Assembly (NCBI RefSeq): GCF_019097595.1
Contig: NC_080726.1
Location: 11,859,705-11,923,704, forward strand
DNA from: Hemibagrus wyckioides
Taxonomy: Eukaryota; Chordata; Actinopteri; Siluriformes; Bagridae
Direction: 5' to 3'
Length of the DNA stretch: 64,000 nt
The notes under the pieces were generated by a model, which was not told where the DNA came from, made no database searches, and saw nothing but the letters and a program-made list of their open reading frames with translations. Shown here one piece after another: positions 1-11,958 of the stretch (its first letter is position 1; every line of letters starts with the position of its first letter). A program made the position numbers and the translations under genes.

Positions 1-145
1 GATCATAATTACACTGAAAAGATGCTCTTAAAAGACTTTCAGCAAATCTTCTAAGAATGTTTTAATAATGATTCATACAAGAAACAACAAAAAAAATGGA
101 GTGAAGCTGTGTTATCAAGATATATAATAAAGCAGGAATTCTTAC

Positions 146-3100
146 ATTGCTAATCACAGCCAGATAGGTGATGATCTCAAGAATTGTAAACCATATCCCA
201 ATGTCCTGCGCCCGCTGAGCCACAGGCCTGCGGTACTCACACACGAATTTCTGTGCATCTAGACGTACCTCCACCCAGTTATTCACCAGGGCAAAAAATG
301 GTGCCAAGGGACAAGCCGCCACAAAGATTGTAATGAAACCAAACTGCAGGACTGCAAACAGGAGTTAGGAGTAAGAGTAGATTTAGCTGTATACATATAT
401 ATATATTTTTATCTTAAACCCATATATCTTGTGTGTAGTGTGTAGCAAAAAACATTTACATTTCTGGCATTTGGTCTCGAGCAGTTTATCTCATTTTACA
501 CAACTGAGGGTTAAGGGTCTTGCTCAGGGGCCCAGCAGTGGCTGCTTGGTGGACCTGGGATTCAAACTCACAAACTTTTGATAAGTAGTCCAACACTAAG
601 CTATCACATCCCACACAATACGATTAGGCATCTTTATGAGCACTGAGAGGTGAGGTGAATAAGACTGATCATCTCTTCATCATGGCACCTGTTAGTGGGT
701 GGGATATATTAGGCAGCAAGTGAACATTATGTCCTCAAAGTTGATGTTTTAGAAGAAGGACAAATGGACAAGCGTAAGGATTTGAGCGAGTTTGACAAGG
801 GCCAAATTGTGATGGCTAGACGACTGGATCAGAGCATCTCTAAAACTGCAGCTCTTGTGGGGTGTTCCCAGTCTGCAGTGGTCAGTATCTATCAGGAAGG
901 AACAGTGGTGAACCGTTGACAGGGTCATGGATGGCGAAGGCTGGCCCGTGTGATCTGATCCAACAGACAAGCTACTGTTGCTCAAATTGCTGAAGAAGTT
1001 AATGCTGGTTCTGATAGAAAGGTGTCAGAATACACAGTGCATGATGGGTCAGGGCTGTTTTGGAAGCAAAGGGGGACCAACACCAATATAAGGCAGGTGG
1101 TCATAATGTTATGCCTGATCAGTGTATATAGTGATGTTTTCTAAATAATGTCCTTTCTACAACAGCAACCAAGTATGTTTTTTGTTACAGGCATGTCTTC
1201 AGGTTAGAAGATGTTGTGCTTTCAGTTTTCGCATTAATTTGAGAAGTTTCATATTTGCCTTTGGCTATATGTTTTATTGAGGATTAGAGAGAGAATAAAG
1301 AGAGGATGGTGAGGGAGTCTGGTTTATCTAATAATCAATAATCAGCCTGCATCACACTCTTGTGACATTGATGATTTTCCTATAAAAGCACGCCTAGTCA
1401 TTATTTATTGATGATGTAATTTAGCTAATCTATTCCTGCTTTAAAGACTGTGAAGATTGATCTTTTAAATTAGGAAGCAGTCTTTAATCCCACATATGCA
1501 AATGCATTTAACATTTAACATTTAGAAGCTTCAGGAAAATGTTTTAATCTTCTCTATATGTAGAAAGAATAATCAGTTTAGGAATGATATATAATTTATT
1601 AGCTCACCCATTTCCAGGTATTCATCAAACAGGCCTTCACACACCAACAGCCTGTAATCTGTTTCCCAGGATGCAAAACCTTCTTTATCATAAACTCCCT
1701 TTTCACTATGAGCTGGATGAAGTTTCCGCTTTTGCCACCATGCCTTGAACTTACTGCGGGGGTCAAGAGAGGAGGCACCTTTTAAAGCATTTGAAGGGAA
1801 AATTCTGAAACCTCAGCTTTTTTTTTTTTCTTGTAAAGAAATGGAGACTTACGGAAGAACAAATTCTTGAACGTTGTTGATGACTTGTTTGCCTACCATG
1901 ATGACCAACAGCTCTTGAGCAAGCTCAATAAGACATCCTGAAGCACCACACTGGATGAAATAAGATGAACCAGTGAGATCACTGAGACAGCAAACTCAAA
2001 GTTTTTGTGTAATTCCTATGATATTCTAAATCATGGTGTCATAGTATCAATGTAAAGGCAGCTTAAACTCACATCTTCATTTCGAATCCCAAAAAGCGTA
2101 TTATAGTTTCCAGGATATCCAACAAACCTTTAAAAAAAAAAAAGACAGCATATATAATTCATCTGTTTATTGTTACATAAAGTAAACAATGTTTGCTGTA
2201 CACTCACCTGCCCTTAAAAAATGCAATGTACATAGGAGAAGAGTAGAAGTTCACAAACTGGAAGATGAACACTTTGAGAATAAAAGCATCTTCATATTTG
2301 GTTTGAGTACGGTGCATTTCTGTTGATGGAAAAAATAATAAATCATGAGCTGCGCATTATCACAACATAACAAACATGGATCAACATGCGTGCTCACCCC
2401 ATCGGGTCAGGACTTGGGCGAGACGTGTGTAGACCTTAGATAGTAACATGATCACCACCAGATTCAGCACTGAGCCGGTGAGACTTGCTATCCTCCCAGC
2501 CTGTGGTGCAAACAAAAAGAACAGCATTGGTAAAAAAAAACAAAGCAACTAAGGCCTGATTTTACAACTAAATAAACACATATTTATTAGGCTAATGGCT
2601 CGTTTGTTTGTCACTGAGCAACTGTGCAGAGTTTGATGAAAAAAACATCTGCATAGCTACGTAGATTAAAATGATTCTAACACTCATTCATTATTTTTCA
2701 ATAATATCATTCAAAAGTACAGTGAAATGCTGTTTAAAATCCATCCAATATGTACTTACAGAGAATATGAAAAAATCATTCTTAGAATTGTAGATGATGA
2801 TGCTCAGGATGGTCCGGTAGAGAATAATTGCTATCAAGAACATCAAAACTACAGCAACCTGCAGAGACCAAGCTTAGTATCAGAATTCCAGATGGAATGC
2901 TCTATAACACAAAGATCAAAGGAGGAAGTTCATTTCCTCGTCATTTTTACTTTACCATCAGAATGATGACCATGTTGCCAGTCACCATGCGTCGAAAACG
3001 GCTAATTTCTGGGAAATAAGGCTCCTCAGCCCCTGTTATAGGATTACGGACTGTCATTGGTGCCATGGCAGTGAACTCTGGCCTTGGCCTTTCCTAAGAT

Positions 3101-4761
3101 TAAAATGGATGATATAAGGATGTAGCTATAAAGGGTTACAGCATGACAAATTACAAAATGATAATTAGAAGTCATGTGACATAATATAGCATGAATGATG
3201 GGTGTAGTATATTTGATTTAGAGCCGCTCTGCATATTTAACTCCTCTAAAACAAGGATTGGTCACAACCTAATTTAAAGGTGCAGTATGTGATGTGAAGG
3301 TGTTTCTAGTCCTAATATAAAATCATATAATTTCAAAAATCTCTATGTAATCTGCAATATTGTTTTGCTATATATCTGCTGGTGTGTTCAATTCAAGCAC
3401 AATTTTTTTTTGCATAAACTGCAGTAGCTCTACCATTTATTATCATTACTATTAAAGCATACATATTTTGACCAGAATAGGCAGAAGGCAGCCTGGGTGG
3501 AGGTAAATGTTAATATTGCGAACTCTTAAGGTTACTTAATTAGTGAAATACATGTTTTTGCTGATTAATGGAATTAGGTATGTTATGTTAACAGGTATCA
3601 TGTTATATTTACAGCATATACAGTATGCAGCTCTTACATACAGAAAAACACAGATGATCACCAAGATCATACATTAAGATCATATGGATAAATTTTGTTT
3701 AGGACAGTCTACACGCTTATCTAGAGTCATCTTACCTCAGACTCCTCAAACTCAGAGCAGTCCCACCTATGGGCTAGGACAGAGCAGCTCCGCTTCCAGT
3801 ACTCCAGGAAGGTAACTGCCCAGAGGGACATGAAGATACTGAAGAACACTGTTCCACCATTGTCAAATAATAATCCTGCCTGTGGCAAAGTAATGCACAG
3901 TATTTTACTATAAACAGCACATTAACTTAAACAGTAACTTTCACACAGTGTCATTAAACTCACTTTATAAGTGTAGCAGATGCTAGAAAGGTTCCAGTAG
4001 CTGCAGATGTTACAGATTGGACACATGACAATACTGTCACCATTGTTGCAGATCTCCTGCCTATGGGAAACATATGATGTGTCAGAAAGGTTGAAGGTCA
4101 TGAGAATAGAATACTCTGCTAATAGTCTATGTAAAAGACATAAATATCACTCACGCTGGGATATCAGTAACCATAAGCCAGATTCCAAACAGTGACAAGA
4201 GGAAGCCTACAACTGCAGCAGGAAGTAACCACCCTGTATAAAATCCTAGAGTGAGAGAGAGAGAGATGTTTAGAGATATACCAAGTGTTAGATAGATTTG
4301 GGTGGGGTAAAACTTGTCAGGCACTATTTACATTTTGATAAGAAACACACCCGTGACAAAGCACCTAATCTATTTCTCAGTGAAGCAAATCACAAATACT
4401 TACTGCACAGTACACTGATATATCTTTTTTTTAGAGTTTACATTTGCACATCTTCACACCACATACCTAACCAGGCAAAGTAGAGTGCAATTTTCTCGCC
4501 GAAATATTCACGGATGTGGTCCAAAGGCTGGTACTTCTTCCAGCAGCCCCAACGTGCCCAATACTTATACAAGATCTGTCTCATGCTCAGAGATTCAGGG
4601 TTAAGTGGACTGCTGGGCATCTGATAATGCCCCTAAAAGCAACAAAAACAACATGAGTGTAATGGTTAGTATATAAAACCACAAGAAACAAGACTTTTTT
4701 CATTTTTGTACTGAATACAAATTCAAGATGTCTCATAGATATAGCTGTATCTCTCTATCTC

Positions 4762-4834
<73 letters not shown>

Positions 4835-5825
4835 AGAGAAGGGGGGATACAGAGAGAGAGACAGATGCAGATGCAGAGAGAGATTTAAATGGCTGTAATT
4901 TTGTTGCTTTTTCTTCTCATGGCAATATTACATTTGCATGTAAAAGAGACTCACCTCATGTAAGGGATAGGCAGCAGTGAACACATTCTCACTGACCAGT
5001 CTGGCTATCCCAACCTCTCCCCTCTTTAACGCTCCAAACTGTGTCCTTGCTAATATCTCATACAGCTGTAAGGACAAGAATAAAGGATATTATCAGTATG
5101 TCACGTTCAGTAGCAGTGATATGTTACTCAGCATTGGGAACAGTTTCTGTGAGTACAAATGATAAGTAAGGAATAAAATACTATATGGTCTGCCGTAGGG
5201 AAATTAAGCAACAGTTGGGTGATGTGATGCTTACCACCCCAAAGATATTGCAAATCTGCCAATAATTGTTTTTCTAATCATTTAAGGAACATGGTAGGGT
5301 ATGTTTTAGCATTTATTACATTTAAAACAAGTTCCTCTCTTTTTCTCTGTTTTTCTCTTTTAAAAGTCAATAATATAAAAAAACAGTTTATCATGTTACA
5401 AAGTCTTCTGTCCTGAAGTATTCAATGTATATCCTTTGAATTACAGCCAGTAGTATTATAATTGTGCTATTTTAGAAAATTAATCAACACCTTCTGAGTA
5501 GTCATGAAGAAGTCAAAAACATGGTGTATTATGTAATAATATAATAATAAAATATGAAATACTTTACACAGCAAATATGCATAGCAAATATATAGCAACC
5601 ATAGTCGTGACTATTGTCACGGGTTGTGTCTTAAATAAGGATTTACTGTTCTAGAAAATCCAGTATGCCAGACAAACTCTTCAGTAGGTTCTGTGAGATG
5701 TTTTTACAATTCAAACAGTAAGTGTAATAGAACAAGCTATCAGTACATAGGTATGGAGTTTGAGACACAATATTATTTTGGGAACCTTCTTCTATATTGT
5801 ATACAGTATATAGTAATAATAATAA

Positions 5826-5856
<31 letters not shown>

Positions 5857-7298
5857 AAGAAGAAGAAGAAAATTAGTTTATATTTATGACAATGTAGACT
5901 AATTATAAACTGGATTACGGATAAAATGCAGCTTTTAGTGCTGGACAGACAAATACAACAAAGAAGTGCTCCAGCTGGAGCATAAAGAAATAAAGGAACT
6001 CAGGAGCGCAGTAAGATATATATACACATTGCTTTAACACACCCTGTTCATAAAAGTTATGAAGACAGGCAATTGGCTAAATTTCCTAGCTTATCTGGCT
6101 ATTATTGAAATACTTTCAAGCATTCAAGCTTACAATTTGATGTCTCTGTGTTGTCTTGAAGAAAGTGTCCCTGTTGTCATGACCAAGAAATCTGCAAGCA
6201 AAATATGGTCATATGTATAGCTAAATAAGCAAAATAATCAAGTAAAATGTGTGTGTGTGTGTATGTGTGTGTGTTTGACTTTAAGGATGTGGTAGAGCAA
6301 GGAAACTCTGTGTAAACACTCCTTTGTGTAAACACAGACCCAGACTATATTTAAACTCTACCTTTACATTCCTGCTTCCAGCTTTCATCATAATCAGCTG
6401 ATTTTTCATCATGGTTAAAAAGTCAAGCACCAAACATTTGACTGCTACTGAAGATCAGATCATGGTGGGGGTGAGACTATACCTCTCCAGCTTGTTTGAC
6501 CGGAACTGGCAGGTGTAGTGGACTGGTGGAGGGTTGGGTACATCCTGGGCTAAGACATTAGGGGCGTGTAACTTTCTGAGGAGTTTTTCTGACCAGTTGG
6601 ATTCTCGAGACGTCTCAATCTGTAGAGCAGAAATAACATACAGATAGAAATAACATCTTTAGACACTTTTAATGAATATACATGATATGGTCAAAACTAT
6701 GTGCACACCTTGAACATGACACAAATATGTTTTTTTCTACAAAAACCTTTATGCAAAGTATAACTGCACCATTGTGCGTATGCCTTTGTCTTTGTGTGCT
6801 GTAGCATTAGATTTTCCGATGTTGTTAATGGAGAAATTGAGTGGCTTACACAGGGCAATGCCCTTAACCTCATTTAATGTCTTCATCAGATCAGCACCTG
6901 ACTTCACTAATACACCTCTGATTAAATGAGCACAAATCCTCATAACCACACATCCAAAATTTACTGTAAAGCCTTGAAAGATTGGCAGATGTCAAATAGA
7001 CACACTGTAAAGTTTCTGTAAATTATATTCCACATGTGTATTCCTGTTGATTCACCTGTAATGGAACCCGGAGGCTGATCTCCTCTGCGTAATAGCATAG
7101 CACGTTCCAGGGGGCATTCAAAAGCACGTATGTTGTCTTTGTCTTGCCCTGCACAACCTCTTTCTAACAACAGACACAAATAAATAAAACACTCATAATA
7201 AAGTATTAAATATAAAGAACACCATCTTTTATATATTTCTTTTTTTTATAGTTATAGTTAATTAAATAATTTACAGATCAAGTTCACACGATCTACTG

Positions 7299-7352
<54 letters not shown>

Positions 7353-8510
7353 CAGTAGATATACAGAAATTTTGTCTATTTTGTTTGAAAAAATTCATGG
7401 GTTGCCTCTGAAAATTTGCCACTGTTATTAATAAAAACTAAATTCATGTTTAAAATAACAGTGGAATATCAGCTGTCGTACTTTATTAAGCATTCTTACT
7501 GAATATAAATAAGTTTGTTTCTTCAGAAATATACTGTATATGAATACAGCTGATTCAAAACATTGAGCATGTTTTGTAATGTGCTATTCAGCACTTGTGT
7601 GTGCTAAATGGCGTGACTCATATTTACAAGTCCATGCTGACCATGATACTTAATACTGACCATCTCCTGATGTAGGCCAGCGGCTTGCAGCCTGGACAGG
7701 AACTCTGTCCTCCACTTCATGTGGATATCATTAGTGGTGCTGGATGATTTGTCTTCTGGTTCGTCAGGCTTTGCTTGAGTCACAGGCTCTTCCCATACCA
7801 GCACAAAATCTGTTTATATTTCAGAAGAATGAATATGAGTATGAACAGTTTGCTCAAACCATGTAAGAAAAATGAAGAGCACAAATTCAAAACCGTAAAT
7901 ATGTTAGCTATATATCAGATTAGCAAGTTCACTGTTATTTTTATTTATATTTAGTGACTACCATGTTTCCTTTTAGCAAAGTATGATTAGCAAAATCAAG
8001 GCTAGTAAAAAATAAATCAAGGCAAGTCATCAGTTACATGACTAATGGACTGGAACTGAGTGCATTTAGACCTTTCGTTCATTTGTTAATTCCATCCTCC
8101 TGTAACTTTTTTCCAATTTTGTTTCACATACACACATGCACCAAATGCAGACTTACCAATACAGGTGACTCCATCACTAAACACATTCCTATCCTTCTGA
8201 GGTGACTGTGGAAGATTCATATGTCATATGTTACTAATTAGACATACAGCAGCCTCAACTAAAGCAGAACGCTTCATACAACCACTTGTTTAACTAAACT
8301 ACACTGAATGTAATGCAAGGGTACACAAAAAAGATGTTATGTCATGTGCTACCATGTATGCAAAGCATCAAAATTGATGAGCAGTGTTTTTTTGACAGTG
8401 CTAAGCTTTTCTAAAGCCACATGCAAACTAATCACACATTATCAAAGAGCTCAGAATGTACTCACAAAGCAAGGGAATTAACGGATCTACCTTTCCTACT
8501 GTCTGTTTCT

Positions 8511-8554
<44 letters not shown>

Positions 8555-8652
8555 CTTACTCCACCCATGTCCATGCTTCCGTAGTTATGTTCAGGGAGCT
8601 CTGACAGGGTGATCAGCGTTGTGCTGTCTTCCACTTCACCTTTCTGCATCAT
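146..8652 (-). CDS. ano7: Anoctamin-7 (TMEM16 family), 3' end outside window
   Basis: Multipass TMEM16 membrane protein; the family comprises calcium-activated ion channels and phospholipid scramblases, and ANO7 is the prostate-type member whose activity is poorly defined. Coding exons: 8652-8560, 8196-8157, 7809-7661, 7148-7056, 6619-6483, 6191-6134, 5065-4955, 4632-4467, 4245-4155, 4060-3964, 3879-3736, 3093-2956, 2858-2760, 2500-2398, 2319-2208, 2127-2073, 1950-1853, 1753-1608, 351-146; all phases join, giving 712 codons before the left edge. The cytosolic N-terminal half includes DFVLVWEE (from about residue 44) and a dimerisation segment ending at AAYPLHE (to about 227). Membrane segments start near [10 protein letters not shown] (about 286) and run to [19 protein letters not shown] (about 650). 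[20 protein letters not shown] and the early EDSTTLI match mammalian ANO7 better than ANO1, 5 or 9. Two adjacent ATGs begin the ORF (8652 and 8649). The third exon could instead end at 7628, in the same phase. The 5' UTR is probably spliced at an acceptor near 8680. Confidence 0.93.
465..612. repeat. Teleost SINE-like interspersed repeat
   Basis: The stretch from GGGTTAAGGGTCTTGCTCAG through GTGGACCTGGGATTCAAACT is a motif seen over and over in fish introns. Diverged relatives lie at about 14690-14920 and 47940-48070. It sits in an ano7 intron. Family name not assigned. Confidence 0.6.
617..1127 (+). mobile_element. Internally deleted Tc1/mariner transposon
   Basis: The plus strand encodes the start of a Tc1-type transposase: [20 protein letters not shown] is the first helix-turn-helix. 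Stops appear shortly afterwards and most of the catalytic part is missing, because the sequence jumps to the 3' end (GCAAAGGGGGACCAACACC). It ends in a terminal repeat, AGGTGGTCATAATGTTATG. It is a dead, shortened copy in an ano7 intron; the copy at 32552-33005 belongs to the same group in the opposite orientation. Confidence 0.8.
4751..4834. repeat. (CTAT)n microsatellite
   Basis: About 20 nearly perfect CTAT units in an ano7 intron, flanked by an AGAG-rich stretch. Confidence 0.95.
5814..5871. repeat. (AAT)n/(AAG)n microsatellite
   Basis: Compound trinucleotide array, AAT passing into AAG, in the large ano7 intron between 5065 and 6134. It creates a spurious poly-arginine reading frame on the plus strand. 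Confidence 0.95.
7291..7360. repeat. 70-bp perfect palindrome with (TA)n core
   Basis: ATCTACTGCACTATAT at the left is exactly mirrored by ATATAGTGCAGTAGAT at the right, with only alternating TA between. Every base from 7291 to 7360 pairs. It lies in an ano7 intron and could extrude a cruciform. Confidence 0.95.
8513..8546. repeat. (AC)n microsatellite
   Basis: About 16 AC units immediately intronic of the first ano7 coding exon, whose donor is at 8559. Confidence 0.9.
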
Positions 8653-9289
8653 TATATCCCAGCATCAGCCTGCACTCTGAAAAAAACATGGCAAAAAGGC
8701 CTGCATGTTAGAAGTAAGTGTTTAATCCAGTGTCACATAGTAACCACAGATGGCTCATGGGATTAAAAATATTAACAAATATAAGTGTTTGATTTATTAC
8801 AGTAGCATTGAGTCAACAGCATATTCAAAATGAACCTAATTAGCAATGGTACTTGGCATAACAAATGTGAGCAGATCCCTAAAGGAAACAATGAGCAAAC
8901 AATTCCCCATTCAGAGGAAACATGAAGACAAAACACAGGCCACGTGCACAAGTCCAAAGATGGGAGCCACTCGCTGAATTTCTCTCTCCAGGGGCTGTGC
9001 AACTCACACTAAACCCTCTCTGACTCACCATCTGTGCCAGTGTGGTGACACTGATCAAAATATTTGTTGGAACACACAATGCAAATGTAGTAGAAATATT
9101 AATTAAATATACAAACCGCTGAGCACAGAAGAATACTACTGAAAAGACAAGCCAATGAACATGTGAACATGAAGAAATAAATCTGGGTTCTGCATCACCA
9201 TGTTAGAATGATCTGTATAGTTCATATCATCATCATTCCATCATTCTGGTCATTACTCTGGTGACACTTTTGCACAAATGTCAACAAAT

Positions 9290-9690
9290 GCTGTTGTATT
9301 TTCTGTTGTATTTATTTTTATTATTTTTTTTTCTCTTTTTTTTTTTTTTGCACATCACTATTTAACTGCTTCCATCAACTGCTGCTACTGTATGTTTACA
9401 TATGTTTACAACAATCCTCTTATTGTCTACATCCTCTTATTTGCACAATAGTCAATTACAAACTGCACAGTGGTTGGCGCTATTCTGTGTCCTATAGTGT
9501 ACTGTATTGTCTGTCTGCATTGTCTTTTTGTCTTGCACTGGTTGCACATGATGCACTTCATGTGGCTAGGACAACTTACTTTTCAGTCCTTATCTCTGTG
9601 TTGTTTTATGTAGCACGGTCCTGGAGAGACGTTGTTTCACTATGTACTGCGTCAGCTATATATGGTTGACAATAAAACTTGATTTTTTGA
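9290..9690 (+). repeat. Interspersed repeat with AATAAA tail
   Basis: A T-rich start is followed by a familiar teleost 3' tail: GTCCTGGAGAGACGTTGTTT, then TCAGCTATATATGGTTGACA and AATAAAACTTGATT. It looks like the 3' end of a non-LTR element or a derived SINE. The repeat at 15836-16290 ends in a similar ATGACAATAAA tail on the other strand. Family uncertain. Confidence 0.5.
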
Positions 9691-11682
9691 CAAACTTCAG
9701 CAAAACAAGCCTTGCTTTTGGTTTTGGAGAGTTAGTTATATTTATTTAAATATATTATAACAGTGAATGACCCTGCAATTACAGTGTACTATATATTAAG
9801 TGTAAATGGCAACACTGTAAAACATGATTTTTAAGCCTGATGAAGTTATGTGAACTTATTTCTTCTCGTTATCTCAATTGTCATGACAAGTTTTGGATAT
9901 TGAACAAATTTTGCTAAGTTTTGAAAGATAAAACTTAAAATATAAGATGAAAAAAAGCTTATCTTCAAGTTTATGTTTATAAGGCAGCAGAGAATTTTTA
10001 TTTCTAAGTTTTCTATGTTTAAGGAATTTCCCACTGGGATTAAGAAAGTTCTCTGAATCTTGAATCTCTAATCTGTAGTAACTAATGACGATGGTCTCCC
10101 CCCATTGCATAATAAACTATTTTGTTATGTGTTGCTTTAGAGTCAATACATGATTCTCATTTGGCTGTGGGATGCAGGAGAGTTCTCACCACAGTACCCA
10201 AATCAAATTGCACCCATTACACTCACAAGTCCCTGTAAACCAGTCTGTAATGAGATAGCTGCAGTTTTGATAGTTTTAGTTACATGACAGCCAAATATTT
10301 ACCCACAATATTTTAATTTGATTTATTCTCTGCCCGCGGTTTCAGTTGCTCATTGCTTACCTGTTGCTGACTGCACTTTCTCTTCTTCTCTGCTCTGTTC
10401 CTTACCTCAGGATCTTTCCACCACTACTGTATTTTTATAGGGAATGGACTACACTTCCTGATTGTGGAAGCACAGGATGTGGCAGTCTCGATAACCCTTC
10501 TTCTCAAGAAAGATTAGGTCGTAGGCAGGGCAAAAGTATGATGAGAGACGCAGGGGGAGTGTTTCATCCTGTTTGCTGTTAAGGAGGAGTCTCTCAGCCC
10601 CACTTACACACACACACCTAAACACACATAATATTAAAAAAGTAACATTACAGAATTGAGATCATTACAAGCTGGTGAAAGCTATAAAAATGGATGTTTT
10701 ACAGTATTTGCAATCTGATATCCCACTTAGCTAACTTAGTCTGAAGTATTGTTTTTCAGAAAGGAAAATAGGGCATGTTTTTCGTGGCTTAGGAGCAGCA
10801 GTTTGTTTTCCTTAATTAGGGACTGTTGGACACAGGAGGCCAGGCCTACAGAATTAAAAGCCTTTTAAATATTAACACCGAAGCTAATATATACAATATA
10901 CATAGAAACTAGCATAAACTCAGCTGTGATATATGGGTGCACTGAAAATTGGAAAGCAAGATCACATTTAAGATCACCTTCCCAGCTAGCATGACTTTTC
11001 AAGGCCAACATGGGATAAAAGTTTGGTTTTGTTAGTTTTGCATATGGGCTCTGAATGTGTTTGCACATGGACTGAAACTGAAGGTCCATTCGGGCTGCCC
11101 AGGAAAACATATACGGTCTAATGTTCCAGAGTTCCACCACAATTTTTTGCATGTTGATTTCTCATGAAAAAAATCCCTTATATTTATTATGGGCTAACAC
11201 AACAGTCTGACAGGCTTATTTTTCTGTTACCATTTTTATTTTTGGTCTAAATAACTGCTTTCAGAGTCTATTCTGAAAACTCTTTCAGCCTAAAGATTGG
11301 TTTAATCTAGCCTGAGAATTGTCTCAACATTTAAATGCATTGTATGGACTGTGTGCACACTTGGCTGGAATATTAGGCAAGTGTTCGGTAACACACATAC
11401 ACACACAGAGACAGAGAGAGAGAGAGAAAGAGAGAGATTGGTGTTTTGAGTTGATGGACTTTTTTCTGTTCACACATGCGACAAATACACACACACACAC
11501 ACCTAATATATAATAGCTAGACGTGAAAATAAATGTTGCTAATAAATATAACACTTCAACTTGGCAAACAGTAAGTAATGCTTTGGGACTTTAATTATGG
11601 AAAGGTAGAAAGCGGTGTCATGCTTTCACTGCCATTTCCCATTTACAAAATACTGAGCGGGAATCCCAGCGTGCAGTGGCTG

Positions 11683-11766
11683 TGTACTGGAGATTGTACT
11701 GGGAGTTGTACTGGGAGTTGTACTGGGAGTTGTACTGGGAGTTGTACTGGGAGTTGTACTGGGAGT
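11683..11766 (+). repeat. 12-bp minisatellite, seven units
   Basis: Seven tandem copies of TGTACTGGGAGT, the first with a variant end. They lie about 190 bp upstream of the CYTH start codon. The unit length is a multiple of three, so it gives an open frame repeating CTGS, but nothing suggests that frame is a protein. Confidence 0.95.
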
Positions 11767-11958
11767 GTGTGTAGTAACTGATAGCTTACCAGTAGTTTAC
11801 ACTTAACTGTTATTATAATCTGTTTTGCAGCTTTGTGTGTATTTGCATTTCGCTTTACTATAGCAGTCAGTAAGTGGCAACAAAACAGTTAATTATGCCA
11901 GTCTATTGTTTACAATTTCAGTATTATTAATATGCTTATCAACATTTTTCTTTCAGAG

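Larger units (their letters stand above)
8653..11956. other. Spacer between ano7 and the CYTH gene
   Basis: The two genes diverge, so both promoters should lie here, probably with untranslated first exons of each: an acceptor-like site precedes the ano7 start near 8680, and another (TTTCAG) ends at 11956 just before the CYTH start. Contents: an interspersed repeat at 9290-9690, short AC/AG arrays near 11395-11430 and 11487-11502, and a minisatellite at 11683-11766. I see no other coding sequence. Confidence 0.6.

Noticed and set aside
5693..5902. Open frame with a long poly-arginine tract
   Set aside because: Produced by an AAG microsatellite in an ano7 intron; no other coding signal.
11578..11781. 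Short repeats resembling a CRISPR array or a CTGS-repeat protein
   Set aside because: Contiguous 12-bp tandem units without spacers in a vertebrate genome: a minisatellite.
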